Positions 1-9,100 of a stretch of 64,000 nt of DNA are shown piece after piece. The translations under genes and the position numbers were made by a program. The notes under the pieces are model-generated. The model was given only the letters and a program-made list of their open reading frames with translations, had not been told where the DNA came from and did not search any database. The DNA is from an uncultured Christensenellaceae bacterium (GTDB lineage: Bacteria > Bacillota > Clostridia > Christensenellales > Borkfalkiaceae). Numbering within the stretch: position 1 is the first letter of the stretch; each line of letters begins with the position of its first letter. The stretch spans positions 1-64,000 of the forward strand of contig CAJUJO010000002.1 in NCBI GenBank assembly GCA_910586675.1. The letters run 5' to 3'.

Positions 1-2
1 GC

Positions 3-584
3 GGCTTCACGCACGGCGTGGGTTGGTGCGCTCCCCAGCAGGGCGCGTGCAAGCTCACTCTCAACGTGAAAGGCGGCGTCATTCAGGAGGCGCTCGTGGA
101 GACCATCGGCTGCTCGGGCATGACCCATTCGGCGGCGATGGCGGCGGAGATTCTTCCCCACAAGACCATTCTGGAAGCGCTCAATACCGACCTCGTTTGC
201 GACGCGATCAACACCGCGATGCGCGAACTGTTCCTGCAAATCGTTTACGGCAGAACGCAGTCGGCTTTCTCCGACGACGGGCTTACCATCGGCGCGGGAC
301 TGGAAGATTTGGGCAAGGGGCTTCGTTCGCAGGTCGGCACGATGTACGGCACGGCGAAAAAGGGCGTGCGCTATCTTGAAATGGCGGAAGGGTACGTAAC
401 CCGCCTCGCGCTCGATAAGGACAACCAGGTAATCGGCTATGAATTCGTATCCCTCGGCAAAATGACCGACTTCATCAAAAAGGGCTTGGAACCCAACGAG
501 GCTTGGACGAAGGCGATGGGGCACTACGGCAGATTCAGCGAAGAAGCGGGCGCGGTGAAGTTCATCGACCCCCGCAAGGAATAA
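3..584 (+). CDS. Fe-S cluster assembly scaffold (NifU-like), 5' partial
   Basis: The reading frame is already open at the left edge (codons from base 3), so the true start lies outside the window. The visible part contains G-C-S-G-M-T, typical of the cysteine-bearing loop of NifU/IscU-like scaffolds, and ends in D-P-R-K-E. It stops 11 bases before the GGGtGRT gene, whose ribosome site AAGGAGG begins at the last base of this stop codon, so the two are probably one operon. Scaffolds of this type assemble Fe-S clusters for transfer to apoproteins; this clostridial variant paired with GGGtGRT protein is poorly characterised. The family call comes from the cysteine loop and the neighbour. Confidence 0.75.
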   Translation, partial: GFTHGVGWCAPQQGACKLTLNVKGGVIQEALVETIGCSGMTHSAAMAAEILPHKTILEALNTDLVCDAINTAMRELFLQIVYGRTQSAFSDDGLTIGAGLEDLGKGLRSQVGTMYGTAKKGVRYLEMAEGYVTRLALDKDNQVIGYEFVSLGKMTDFIKKGLEPNEAWTKAMGHYGRFSEEAGAVKFIDPRKE

Positions 585-595
585 GGAGGCGCGGT

Positions 596-1597
596 ATGGC
601 TTTGTTTGAAGGTTATGAAAGAAGAGTGGACAAAATCACCAAGGTTCTGAAAGAATACGGCATCAAGTCCATCGAAGAATGCAAAGATATCTGCCTTTCC
701 AAGGGCGTAGACTGCGATAAAATCGTGCGCGGCACGCAGCCCATCTGCTTTGAAAACGCTGTTTGGGCGTATACCGTCGGCGCGGCAATCGCCATCAAAA
801 AGGGGTGCAAGCACGCGGCGGACGCGGCGGCTGCCATCGGCATCGGATTGCAGTCTTTCTGTATTCCCGGCTCGGTTGCGGAAAACAGACAGGTTGGGCT
901 CGGACACGGAAATTTGGGTAAAATGCTCCTCTCCGAAGAGACGGACTGCTTCTGCTTTCTCGCGGGGCACGAGTCGTTCGCGGCGGCGGAGGGCGCTATT
1001 TCCATCGCGATGAACGCCAATAAAGTGAGAAAGAAGCCCCTTCGCGTTATTCTTAACGGTTTGGGTAAGGACGCGGCGATGATTATTTCCCGCATTAACG
1101 GGTTTACCTATTGCGAGACGGTGTTCGACCCGTATTCCGAAACGGTCAAGGTTACCGAACGCATTCCCTATTCGGACGGACCCCGCGCGAAGGTCAACTG
1201 CTACGGCGCGGATAACGTTCCCGAAGGCGTTGCGATCATGAAGCTGGAAAAGGTGGGGGTTTCCATTACGGGTAATTCCACCAATCCCACGCGCTTCCAG
1301 CATCCCGTTGCGGGCACGTACAAGAAGTGGTGCGTAGAAAACGGCGTGCAGTATTTCTCCGTCGCATCGGGCGGCGGCACGGGCAGAACGCTTCACCCCG
1401 ACAACATGGCGGCAGGACCTTCCTCCTACGGCATGACGGACACAATGGGCAGAATGCATTCCGACGCGCAGTTTGCGGGCAGTTCGTCCGTTCCCGCACA
1501 CGTGGAGATGATGGGCTTGATCGGCATGGGTAATAACCCTATGGTCGGCGCAACGGTCGCCGTTGCGGTCGCCGTACAAGAGGGCTTAGCTAAGTAA
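596..1597 (+). CDS. GGGtGRT family protein
   Basis: 333 residues from an ATG placed 6 bases after AAGGAGG; the open frame extends further upstream but only inside the preceding gene. The name-giving motif G-G-G-T-G-R-T is visible near residue 259. The protein also has a Cys-rich N-terminal third and repeated Gly/Ala stretches (A-A-A-A-I-G-I-G). The family is conserved in anaerobic Firmicutes, usually beside a NifU-like scaffold as here, and its biochemical function is unknown. A 12-bp-stem terminator follows 23 bases after the stop. Confidence 0.85.
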   Translation: MALFEGYERRVDKITKVLKEYGIKSIEECKDICLSKGVDCDKIVRGTQPICFENAVWAYTVGAAIAIKKGCKHAADAAAAIGIGLQSFCIPGSVAENRQVGLGHGNLGKMLLSEETDCFCFLAGHESFAAAEGAISIAMNANKVRKKPLRVILNGLGKDAAMIISRINGFTYCETVFDPYSETVKVTERIPYSDGPRAKVNCYGADNVPEGVAIMKLEKVGVSITGNSTNPTRFQHPVAGTYKKWCVENGVQYFSVASGGGTGRTLHPDNMAAGPSSYGMTDTMGRMHSDAQFAGSSSVPAHVEMMGLIGMGNNPMVGATVAVAVAVQEGLAK

Positions 1598-1600
1598 AAA

Positions 1601-1614
1601 CACAAGATATTGTG
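1601..1614. promoter_or_regulatory. NrdR-box-like palindrome, possibly fortuitous
   Basis: CACAAGATATTGTG is a perfect 5-4-5 inverted repeat matching the shape of NrdR boxes (CACAA-N4-TTGTG). It sits just after the stop of the GGGtGRT gene and before its terminator, so no promoter or target gene is evident. Confidence 0.3.
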
Positions 1615-1620
1615 GTTATA

Positions 1621-1655
1621 AAGAGCTTTCACGCTAAATGTGGAGGCTCTTTTTT
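1621..1655 (+). terminator. Rho-independent terminator of the GGGtGRT operon
   Basis: A 12-bp stem with two G-T wobbles (AAGAGCTTTCAC / GTGGAGGCTCTT) around a 7-base loop, followed by a run of six T. Confidence 0.85.
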
Positions 1656-1750
1656 CGTGCAATGAGAAACCATGGGGATGTACCTCCACATTACAAAAAA
1701 AGTTGATTAAAAACACGAAAAAATGCCGCAAAATAGGCTAAAATCGGCAA

Positions 1751-1788
1751 AAAAATGTTGACGCGGAGATTTTCGCGTCAACATTTTT
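1751..1788. terminator. Bidirectional terminator hairpin
   Basis: Perfect 15-bp inverted repeat AAAAATGTTGACGCG / CGCGTCAACATTTTT with an 8-base loop and A/T tails on both sides. It overlaps the stop of the decayed ATPase gene on the minus strand and can also back up the terminator of the plus-strand operon. Confidence 0.85.
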
Positions 1789-2168
1789 AATCGATTACGA
1801 ACGGACGGTAAAGAGTAGCGTTCGGAAAGAATACGGCGATTTCAAGACAAGCGGGTACATCCTCAATCACGTATAGGCGTTTGCGTATGTTCAAATACGA
1901 ACAGAGCGTGGGCTCGTACAAAGAGATTGAGCCGTTGAATTCACGTGATTCGTAAAGGCTCATAGGGTACATTTGCAATTTGGTAATTCTGCCCGTGCCG
2001 GAGTGCGTGATTTGTTTTTTGTCATCAGCATTGGATCCCGTAAGTATAAACAATCCCGACCATTTGGATCCGACGATTAAAACAGCGCAAATATAATCAA
2101 GCGTTTCGTTGAGTTGCGTATCCATAAGGCGGGGAAGATATTCGTAATCGCTCGTAAGCGGTCTCCGA
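1787..2168 (-). pseudogene. Remnant of an AAA ATPase with DUF4143 domain
   Basis: About 125 codons with three recognisable pieces of this family: an N-terminal Y-L-P-R-L-M-D then A-V-L-I-V-G-S-K-W-S-G (family pattern A-V-L-I-x-G-P-K-W-C-G-K-T); an L-F-I-L-T-G-S then G-T-G-R-I-T-K-L-Q-M-Y-P-M-S-L-Y-E-S segment; and Y-V-I-E-D-V-P-A near the end. The Walker A is truncated (ends K-W-S-G), the DNA between it and the ILTGS strand is missing, and most of the C-terminal DUF4143 half (normally about 250 residues) is gone. In frame there are stops immediately upstream and no good start. I read it as a deletion-decayed gene; intact family members are about 400 residues. Confidence 0.7.
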
Positions 2169-2392
2169 TATTATTATAACGTCGGCGGAAAACAACGTTA
2201 AGTTGTTTAAGTAACTTGTCGAAATTAAAACCAAGAAAGAAGGAGGAATAAATTTGAAACATAAAAAACCATATTATTCGTTTTGAGAGAGTACGCCCGC
2301 ATTTTTTCCTTTTTGCGGCAAATCAAGCAAAAAAATTTCTTTTTCACAAAAATTACAGTACAAAAATTTTTCAAAAAAATATAAACAAATGC

Positions 2393-2421
2393 TTGACAAA
2401 TATAAAAAAAGGATCTATAAT
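2393..2421 (+). promoter_or_regulatory. Sigma-A promoter of the type I RM operon
   Basis: Consensus TTGACA (2393-2398), a 17-bp spacer, and consensus TATAAT (2416-2421), about 45 bases before the first hsd gene. The 150 bases upstream are very AT-rich with A- and T-tracts, which may act as an UP element or bend the DNA; no gene is seen in 2169-2465. Confidence 0.85.
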
Positions 2422-2465
2422 ACAATCACAAAAATATCAGTACATATAATTTTTTGAGGTTTGGA

Positions 2466-3059
2466 ATGCGGATGGCGGAGATTGCAACCTTAAAAACCGG
2501 AGCGGTATTATCTCGGTTGCAAAAAGTAGAGACGGGCGGATATTTATACCGCGCACTGAGTTTGCGGAATATCGACGACGACGTCGGGATGATTGAATCG
2601 CGATCTTGTGCGGCAATACGGCTTGAAGGGAGGGTGTCCGATGAGTTTCTGACGCAAAGAGGGGATATTTTAATCAGATTAAGCGCTCCTTATACGGCGG
2701 TTTATATTGAAAACGATTCGGACGTCGGATTATTGATTCCTTCTCATTTTGCAATCGTACACGCAATCGGCGTCGATGCGAAGTATTTATATGCTATGTT
2801 GGACAGCGACGAGATCCGTAAACAACTCTTTATAGAAGGCAGCGGGAGTACTACGCTGGGGACGATCAGCGTAAAAAGCATTTCCGAATGCAGCATTCCG
2901 ATCGTTTCCCTGCAAAAACAACGATTAATCGGGCAATATCATTTTGAAGCGAAAAAAGAACTTCGATTGTTGCGTATGCTGTGGATAGAGAAGCGCAAAC
3001 TCAATCGGATGCGATATACAAAATTGACGCAAAAAATGAACGAAGGAGAATTGATATGA
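2466..3059 (+). CDS. Type I restriction-modification specificity protein, half-length HsdS
   Basis: 197 residues from ATG 2466, which has GAGG 6 bases upstream; a TTG at 2454 is an alternative. One target-recognition domain is visible: G-D-I-L-I-R-L-S near residue 70 (HsdS usually has GDIL..S) and the G-S-G-S-T-T-L-G-T-I-S segment typical of the TRD end, followed by a helical region rich in Q, R, K and L. Normal HsdS has two such halves (about 400 residues); a half subunit must dimerise or pair with another half. The stop overlaps the hsdM start (ATGA). A second, C-terminal HsdS fragment lies downstream at 5761-6144, so the two could together supply specificity. The role is inferred from family motifs and operon position. 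Confidence 0.75.
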   Translation: MRMAEIATLKTGAVLSRLQKVETGGYLYRALSLRNIDDDVGMIESRSCAAIRLEGRVSDEFLTQRGDILIRLSAPYTAVYIENDSDVGLLIPSHFAIVHAIGVDAKYLYAMLDSDEIRKQLFIEGSGSTTLGTISVKSISECSIPIVSLQKQRLIGQYHFEAKKELRLLRMLWIEKRKLNRMRYTKLTQKMNEGELI

Positions 3060-4594
3060 CGACAAGAGGCGATATCGAAAAAGTATTATGGAGCGCGTGC
3101 GACACCTTCCGCGGGAAAATAGACAGCTCCCGTTATAAGGACTACATTCTTACGATGCTGTTCGTAAAGTATCTGAGCGACGTATATAAAGAGACGAAGG
3201 AAAATTATCTGGAACAATACGAAGGGGATATGGTGCGTGTGGAAAGGGCAATGCGGCGCGAACGCTTTACAATGAGCGAGACGGCTTCTTTCGATTATCT
3301 TTACGAAAAACGCAACGACGTTCGTATCGGCGAAATGATCAACAAGGCTTTGGAGCAAATCGAAACGAACAACAGCGCTAAGCTCCATAATGTGTTCCGC
3401 GCGATCGATTTCAACTCGCAGGTGGATTTCGGAGAGCCCAAAAGCAAGAATGCAACGCTGCGCACCCTGTTGCAGGACTTCAATAAGCTCGATTTGCGCC
3501 CTTCGCAGCTTTCCGATAACGATATCATCGGCGACGCGTATCAGTATATGATCGCAAAATTTGCCTCCGACGCGGGCAAAAAGGGCGGGGAATTCTTTAC
3601 GCCGAGCAGGGTTTCCGAGTTGATCGCAAAACTGGTCGCCCCCAAGGAAAACGACCGAATCTGCGATCCCACCTGCGGCAGCGGCGGGCTTCTTTTGAAG
3701 GCGGCGGCGGAAGCGCATTCCTCCAAGATCCGCATTTACGGACAGGAACAGAACGCGCAGACGTGGGCGCTCTGTAAAATGAATATGTTTTTGCACAACG
3801 TCGACGACGCGGAAATCATGAACGGCGATACGCTGGCAAACCCGTTGTTGCTCGAAAACGACCGCTTGAAAAAGTTTCAGGTCGTCGTCGCCAATCCTCC
3901 GTTTTCTTTGGATAAATGGGACGCGGGATTTTTGAGCGAAGCGTCCGTCGACGAAAAGGGAAAAAAGACGGAAAAGCTTTTAGCGGGGATGGACTCTTTC
4001 GACCGTTTCGATATCGGCGTACCGCCGTCCGGGAAGGGCGATTATGCCTTTATGCTTCACATGATCGCCACGATGGACGATGCGAACGGCAGAATGGCGA
4101 TCGTTTTGCCGCACGGGGTGTTATTCCGCGGCGCGTCGGAAGGCAGGATTCGCCGTCAGCTCATCGAAACGTACAATTTGCTGGACGCCGTCATCGGACT
4201 TCCCGAAAATCTGTTCTACGGAACGGGAATTCCCGCATGTATTCTTATTTTTAAGAAAAACAGAAAGACGCGCGACGTTTTATTCATCGACGCGAGCGGC
4301 GAGGGCAATTACGAAAAGGAAAAAAATCAGAACGTTCTGCGCCCCGAGGACATCGAAAAAATCGTAGCGCATTATCGGGCGTATGCGACGGTAGAAAAGT
4401 ACAGCTACCGCGCAACCTTTGACGAGATCAAGGAGAACGGTTTCAATCTGAATATTCCGCGCTACGTCGATACGTTTGAAGAAGAAGCGCTCGTCGATAT
4501 CGACGAAGTGCAGACCAATATCAAAAATATCGAGGCGGAGCTATCCGAAGTGCAGAAAAAAATGGCGGGGTATTTGAAAGAGCTGGGGGTGTGA
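3056..4594 (+). CDS. hsdM: Type I restriction-modification DNA methyltransferase subunit HsdM
   Basis: 512 residues; the ATG overlaps the previous stop and has AAGGAG upstream. An N-terminal helical HsdM_N region is followed by the N6-adenine methyltransferase core: motif I D-P-T-C-G-S-G-G at residue 204 (AdoMet binding) and motif IV N-P-P-F at residue 280 (adenine pocket). HsdM transfers methyl groups from S-adenosylmethionine to adenine at sites chosen by HsdS and is required together with HsdR for cutting. Full family length with intact catalytic motifs, so probably active. The last codons (K-K-M-A-G-Y-L-K-E-L) form a typical C-terminal helix. Confidence 0.95.
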   Translation: MTTRGDIEKVLWSACDTFRGKIDSSRYKDYILTMLFVKYLSDVYKETKENYLEQYEGDMVRVERAMRRERFTMSETASFDYLYEKRNDVRIGEMINKALEQIETNNSAKLHNVFRAIDFNSQVDFGEPKSKNATLRTLLQDFNKLDLRPSQLSDNDIIGDAYQYMIAKFASDAGKKGGEFFTPSRVSELIAKLVAPKENDRICDPTCGSGGLLLKAAAEAHSSKIRIYGQEQNAQTWALCKMNMFLHNVDDAEIMNGDTLANPLLLENDRLKKFQVVVANPPFSLDKWDAGFLSEASVDEKGKKTEKLLAGMDSFDRFDIGVPPSGKGDYAFMLHMIATMDDANGRMAIVLPHGVLFRGASEGRIRRQLIETYNLLDAVIGLPENLFYGTGIPACILIFKKNRKTRDVLFIDASGEGNYEKEKNQNVLRPEDIEKIVAHYRAYATVEKYSYRATFDEIKENGFNLNIPRYVDTFEEEALVDIDEVQTNIKNIEAELSEVQKKMAGYLKELGV

Positions 4595-4642
4595 TTGATT
4601 CCTCAAAAACTAAGCGAGGGAGTACGATAGGGAGGAAATATT

Positions 4643-5755
4643 TTGAAAAAGAAAAATACAAAAAAATATAACAACGATTGGCCGATCGTGGCAATCTGTT
4701 ACGATTTCGATAAAACGCTTTCGCCGAAGGACATGCAGGAATTCGGTTTAATTCCGAAACTGAATTGTTCGGCGAAGGAATTTTGGGACGAATCGAACGA
4801 AATGGCAAGAAAAGAAGGTATGGACAAAATTCTTGCATATATGTGGACTATTATCGAAAAGGCCGGACGTCATATATCTATCACTGAAAAAGATTTTAAT
4901 AATCTTGGCAAGGGAATAGAATTATTTCCCGGAGTTGACACATGGTTCGATCGCATCAACGAGATTGCAGAAGAAATTCACGTCAACGTGGAACACTATA
5001 TTATTTCCGCCGGTTTACGTGAAATTATAAAAGGAACTTCTATCGGAAAATATTTCAAGGAAATTTATGCGTCTGCATTTTTGTATGAGGTAACCGGTAA
5101 ACCGTTTTGGCCGCGCCAAGTTGTAAACTATACGACAAAGACGCAGTATCTTTTCAGAATCAGCAAAGATTGCTTGGATTTGAGCGACGAGGATTCAGTA
5201 AATGAGTATCAAGAAGAAGCAGGGCGGCGCATTCCTTTTAGCAATTTTATCTACATAGGCGACAGCGAAACGGATATTCCCGCCATGAAAATCGTTAAAA
5301 ACGGCGGCGGAATATCAATCGGCGTTTATAATCCTCAAACACGAAAAATGGACAGAGTGCGTAAACTTTTGAAGCAGGAGCGTATTAACTTTTTAATGCC
5401 GGCAGACTATACGGAGGGATCGCGCATGGAAAAGTTGGTAACGGATACTTTAAGAAAAATATGCACGTCTAACGTTTTAACAATATTAAACTCCCACCAA
5501 AAGGATTATGTAAACGATCTTGAATTTGCGGAAGAATTGATTCCTTATACCGATAGTTTTCTCGATAGGGAATCTTTGGACGAAGCGGATATAAAAAATG
5601 TGAGCTTACAAGCTCGGCATTTCGCAAAAAAGATTCGTAAAGATTTGCATAGCCGGCATGATGATATTTCAGCATCGGACGAAATAGATGCTTTTATGGA
5701 TGAAATAGACGAAAAATTAAAAAATGTATTAAACCAGAAAACGGAGATATTTTAA
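4643..5755 (+). CDS. HAD-family phosphatase embedded in the RM operon
   Basis: 370 residues from a TTG start with GGGAGG 7 bases upstream. All four HAD motifs are seen: I, D21-F-D23-K-T-L (nucleophile and acid/base); II, S122 in I-I-S-A-G; III, K166; IV, G-D207-S-E-T-D211. Residues 30-115 form a helical cap; residues 250-370 are a charged helical tail (E/D/K-rich) not needed by a minimal HAD fold. Substrate unknown. It is more AT-rich than hsdM and hsdR on either side, and its last codons run into the conserved HsdS G-D-I-L-I-S-M coding sequence in another frame, as if the gene had been inserted in hsdS. HAD enzymes are not a standard type I RM subunit; a role in defence, phosphate/nucleotide trimming or a passenger are all possible. 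Confidence 0.85.
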   Translation: MKKKNTKKYNNDWPIVAICYDFDKTLSPKDMQEFGLIPKLNCSAKEFWDESNEMARKEGMDKILAYMWTIIEKAGRHISITEKDFNNLGKGIELFPGVDTWFDRINEIAEEIHVNVEHYIISAGLREIIKGTSIGKYFKEIYASAFLYEVTGKPFWPRQVVNYTTKTQYLFRISKDCLDLSDEDSVNEYQEEAGRRIPFSNFIYIGDSETDIPAMKIVKNGGGISIGVYNPQTRKMDRVRKLLKQERINFLMPADYTEGSRMEKLVTDTLRKICTSNVLTILNSHQKDYVNDLEFAEELIPYTDSFLDRESLDEADIKNVSLQARHFAKKIRKDLHSRHDDISASDEIDAFMDEIDEKLKNVLNQKTEIF

Positions 5756-6144
5756 TTTCCATGTCAAGCGGAAGCAAAACCGTCGTTGGCAAAGCTGCTC
5801 AAATAACAAAAATCGAAAAGAGTTCCTGTGTAGGGGCATTTTGTGCGATTTATCGATCGATTTACAATAATTATATTATACAATTATTTTTAAGTGAGCT
5901 TTATAGAAAACAATTGCGTTTATTGTTAGAGGGTAGCAATATTAACAATTTGAACAATTCCGATATAGAAAATTTATGTTTCCTTTTTCCCACAGATGAA
6001 AAAGAACAAACCGCGATTACGGAAATTTTGTCGGCGGCGGACAAGGAAATCGAACTTCTGAAAAAGGACGTCGAGCAGGAAAAATTAAAGAAGAAATCTC
6101 TCATGCAGTTGCTTTTGACGGGCATCGTGCGCGTTTCGGCGTAA
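5731..6144 (+). pseudogene. 5'-truncated HsdS (second TRD and C-terminal coiled coil)
   Basis: The frame is open from base 5704, and conserved HsdS sequence can be read from about 5740 (E-N-G-D-I-L-I-S-M then S-S-G-S-K-T-V-V-G-K-A-A), so the usual first half is missing. The first available ATG is 5761 (127 residues), giving a protein without the GDIL strand. The rest is a normal HsdS ending: TRD tail, then Q-T-A-I-T-E-I-L-S-A-A-D-K-E-I and the long Lys/Glu helix finishing L-M-Q-L-L-L-T-G. It may be a dead fragment, or a half subunit that complements the half HsdS at 2466. Bases before about 5990 are AT-rich like the HAD gene; the conserved C-terminal part matches hsdR in composition. Confidence 0.7.
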
Positions 6145-6171
6145 AAAAATTCTCCGAAGGGGGGAGAGTAC

Positions 6172-9100
6172 ATGCAAGAAAATTTTGTTTTGAATGAAAG
6201 GAGCGTTTCGCAAAACCCCGCTATCGAGGTTTTGAAACGAATGGGCTATATCTATCTTTCGCGGGAAGAGTGCGCGGCTTTGCGCGGAAATTCTTTTAAC
6301 GTACTGTTAAAGCCCATTCTGAAAGTTCAGCTTGAAAAACTCAATCATATCGAATACGGCGGCGAAAAGCGTTCCTTTTCGGAGGTCAACATTCTGCGCG
6401 CCGTGGAAGAGCTGGACGAACCGCTCAGCGACGGATTGATCAAGACGAGTGAAAAAATTTACGATACCCTTATGCTCGGGAAGAGCTATTCCGAGCGGAT
6501 AAAAGACGGAACCGTCAAGAGTTTTAATCTCAAATATATCGATTGGGAGAATCCCGAAAATAATGTCTTTCACGTTACGGAGGAATTTGCCGTAGAGAGC
6601 TGGGACAGGCTGCACAATATCCGCGCCGATCTTGTTCTTTTCGTCAACGGCATTCCGTTCGGCGTCATCGAGTGCAAGGCTCCGTATATTTCTCTGGAAC
6701 AGGCAATCGAGCAGACCGTACGAAACCAAGGGGCGGACTACGCGCCGCAACTGTACAAATTCGTGCAGATTCTGGCGGCGGTCAACATGAGCGGGGCGCG
6801 GTACGCGACCTGCGGCACGGGCAAAAAGTTTTGGAGCGTCTGGAAGGAGGAAAACCAAGCTTTCCTCGACGCCGCCATCGACAAATGCGTGGTCGGAAGA
6901 ATGCCCACGGAGCAGGACAGGGCGATTCTTTCCCTCTTTTCCAAGGAGAGGCTGTTGGAGCTGACGCAGTTTTTTGTGGTATACGACGCGAACGTCAAAA
7001 AAATCTGCCGCTATCAGCAGTATTTTGCCGTAAAAGAAATTATTAAAACGATCAATCGGGACGACGCCGACGGCAACAGGCAGGGCGGCGTTATCTGGCA
7101 TACGCAGGGAAGCGGCAAGTCTTTAACGATGGTGATCGTGTCGAAATATATCCTCATGAAGCTTGCGGGGAGACCGCGCATCGTCGTCGTAACCGACAGA
7201 AAGGAATTGGACAGGCAAATCGTACAGACGTTCGCGCATACGCGGCTAAAGCCCGCGCGCGCGACGAGCGGAAAGCACCTCATTACGCTCATCAATTCGG
7301 AGTCCGTCGACGTGGTTACGTCGGTCATCAATAAATTCAATACGGTGGAAGTAAGCGGACTGAGGAACGATTCCCGCGACATTTTCGTGCTCGTGGACGA
7401 AAGCCACCGCAGCCAATACGACAGGATGGCGGCAAGGATGCGCGCCGTTTTCCCCAACGCCTGCTATCTCGGCTTTACGGGAACGCCGCTGATGAAGCGT
7501 GAAAAGAATACGATGAAGGAGTTCGGAAGGCTCGTTCACAAATATACCATTGCCGACGGCGTTGCCGACCGCGCCATCGTTCCGCTCGTCTACGAGGGGC
7601 GTTTCGTGGAGCAGAGCGTGGACGAAGAGAACATCGATCTTTGGTTCGATCAGACGACGAAGCGCCTGACGAAGGAGCAGCGTGCGGATCTTGCCAATAA
7701 GTGGAGCTCCATTCGTCGGCTGACTTCCACCGACGCGCGCATCCGCCGCATTGCTTTGGATATCAATCAGCATTTTTTGGAAGCCTTGAAGGAAACGGGC
7801 TTCAAGGCGATGCTCGCCTGCAATTACAAAAAGGACGCGATCCGTTATTTCAATTGCTTCGAGCAGATGGGCGATTTGAAATGCGCCGTCGTTATTTCCG
7901 CGCCCGACGACCGCGAAGGGCAGGATGACGTGGATGAAAGCACGGACGACGTCGTGCTCTCCTTCTGGCAGAGAATGATGAAGGAGTACGGCGATCCCGA
8001 TACATACGAGGAAACGCTCAAAGAGCAGTTCAAAAGCGGGGAACTCGACATTTTGATCGTGTGCAGTAAGCTGTTGACGGGGTTCGACGCGCCGCTCACG
8101 CAGGTGCTGTATCTCGATAAGGAATTGAAGGAGCACTCTCTCTTGCAGGCGATCGCGCGCACCAACCGAATTTACGAAGGGAAAGACTTCGGCTGGATCG
8201 TCGATTATCGCGGACTTTTGAAAAAGCTGGACGACGCCATGGAACTGTACGGCGGCGCGGGGATGGAAAGTTTCGATGCGGAGGATATCAAGGGAATCGT
8301 CGTTGACGTCATGGCGAGCGTTTCGCGCGTGCGCGAGGCGCATTCGCAGTTATGGGATCTCTTTGCGGGAATTGCAAAAGAGGACGAAGAAGCGATTCAG
8401 CGCCGCCTGGAAGACGACGAAAGACGTAAAAATTTTTACGAATTATTGTGCACGTTCGGCAGGGCGCTGCGCGTCGTCGTCAACTCGGAGCAGGTATTAA
8501 GGGCAATGCAGCGCAGCGAATTGGAAAAGCTGAAAGGCGATTTTATCCGGTTCAGCAAGACGCGGCGCGCCGTTCGGATCCGCTATTGCGACGCCGTCGA
8601 TCACGGAGAATACGAAAAGCAGATGCAGGGGCTTCTCGATCGGCATATGCGCGTCGCGGGATTAAAGCAAATCACGCCGCCCGTCGATATTCTCGACGAA
8701 ACGGGAATGGAAGAGCAGCTCAAAGAGCTGGGTTCGTCGGCGGCTAAGGCGGCGGCGATCCGTTCCCATCTTGCAAAAAGCATCAAGCGGCACTACGACG
8801 AAAACCCCGCTTATTACGATAATTTTTCCCAAAAAATCAAAACTTCCCTCGACCAGTACCGTGCGCAGGTGATTACCGAAAGCGAATATCTTTTGAAAAT
8901 GCGCGAAATTATGGAGGAATACCGGAAGGGCATTACCGACATCAAGTATCCGGAAAACATCAAGGGAAACCTTCACGCGCAGGCGTTTTTCGGCGTCGTG
9001 GCGACCATTCTCGAGCCCGTCGTCAATTTCAGCGAAAATTTCCGCTTGATCGGGGAAGTTGCGCTTAAAATAACCGAAATTATCGAAAAGCACAATGCGG

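Noticed and set aside
2225..2425. 66-residue minus-strand frame in the AT-rich region before the RM operon
   Set aside because: Composition is the AT-rich promoter region itself (it runs across both the -35 and -10); no domain, no ribosome site.
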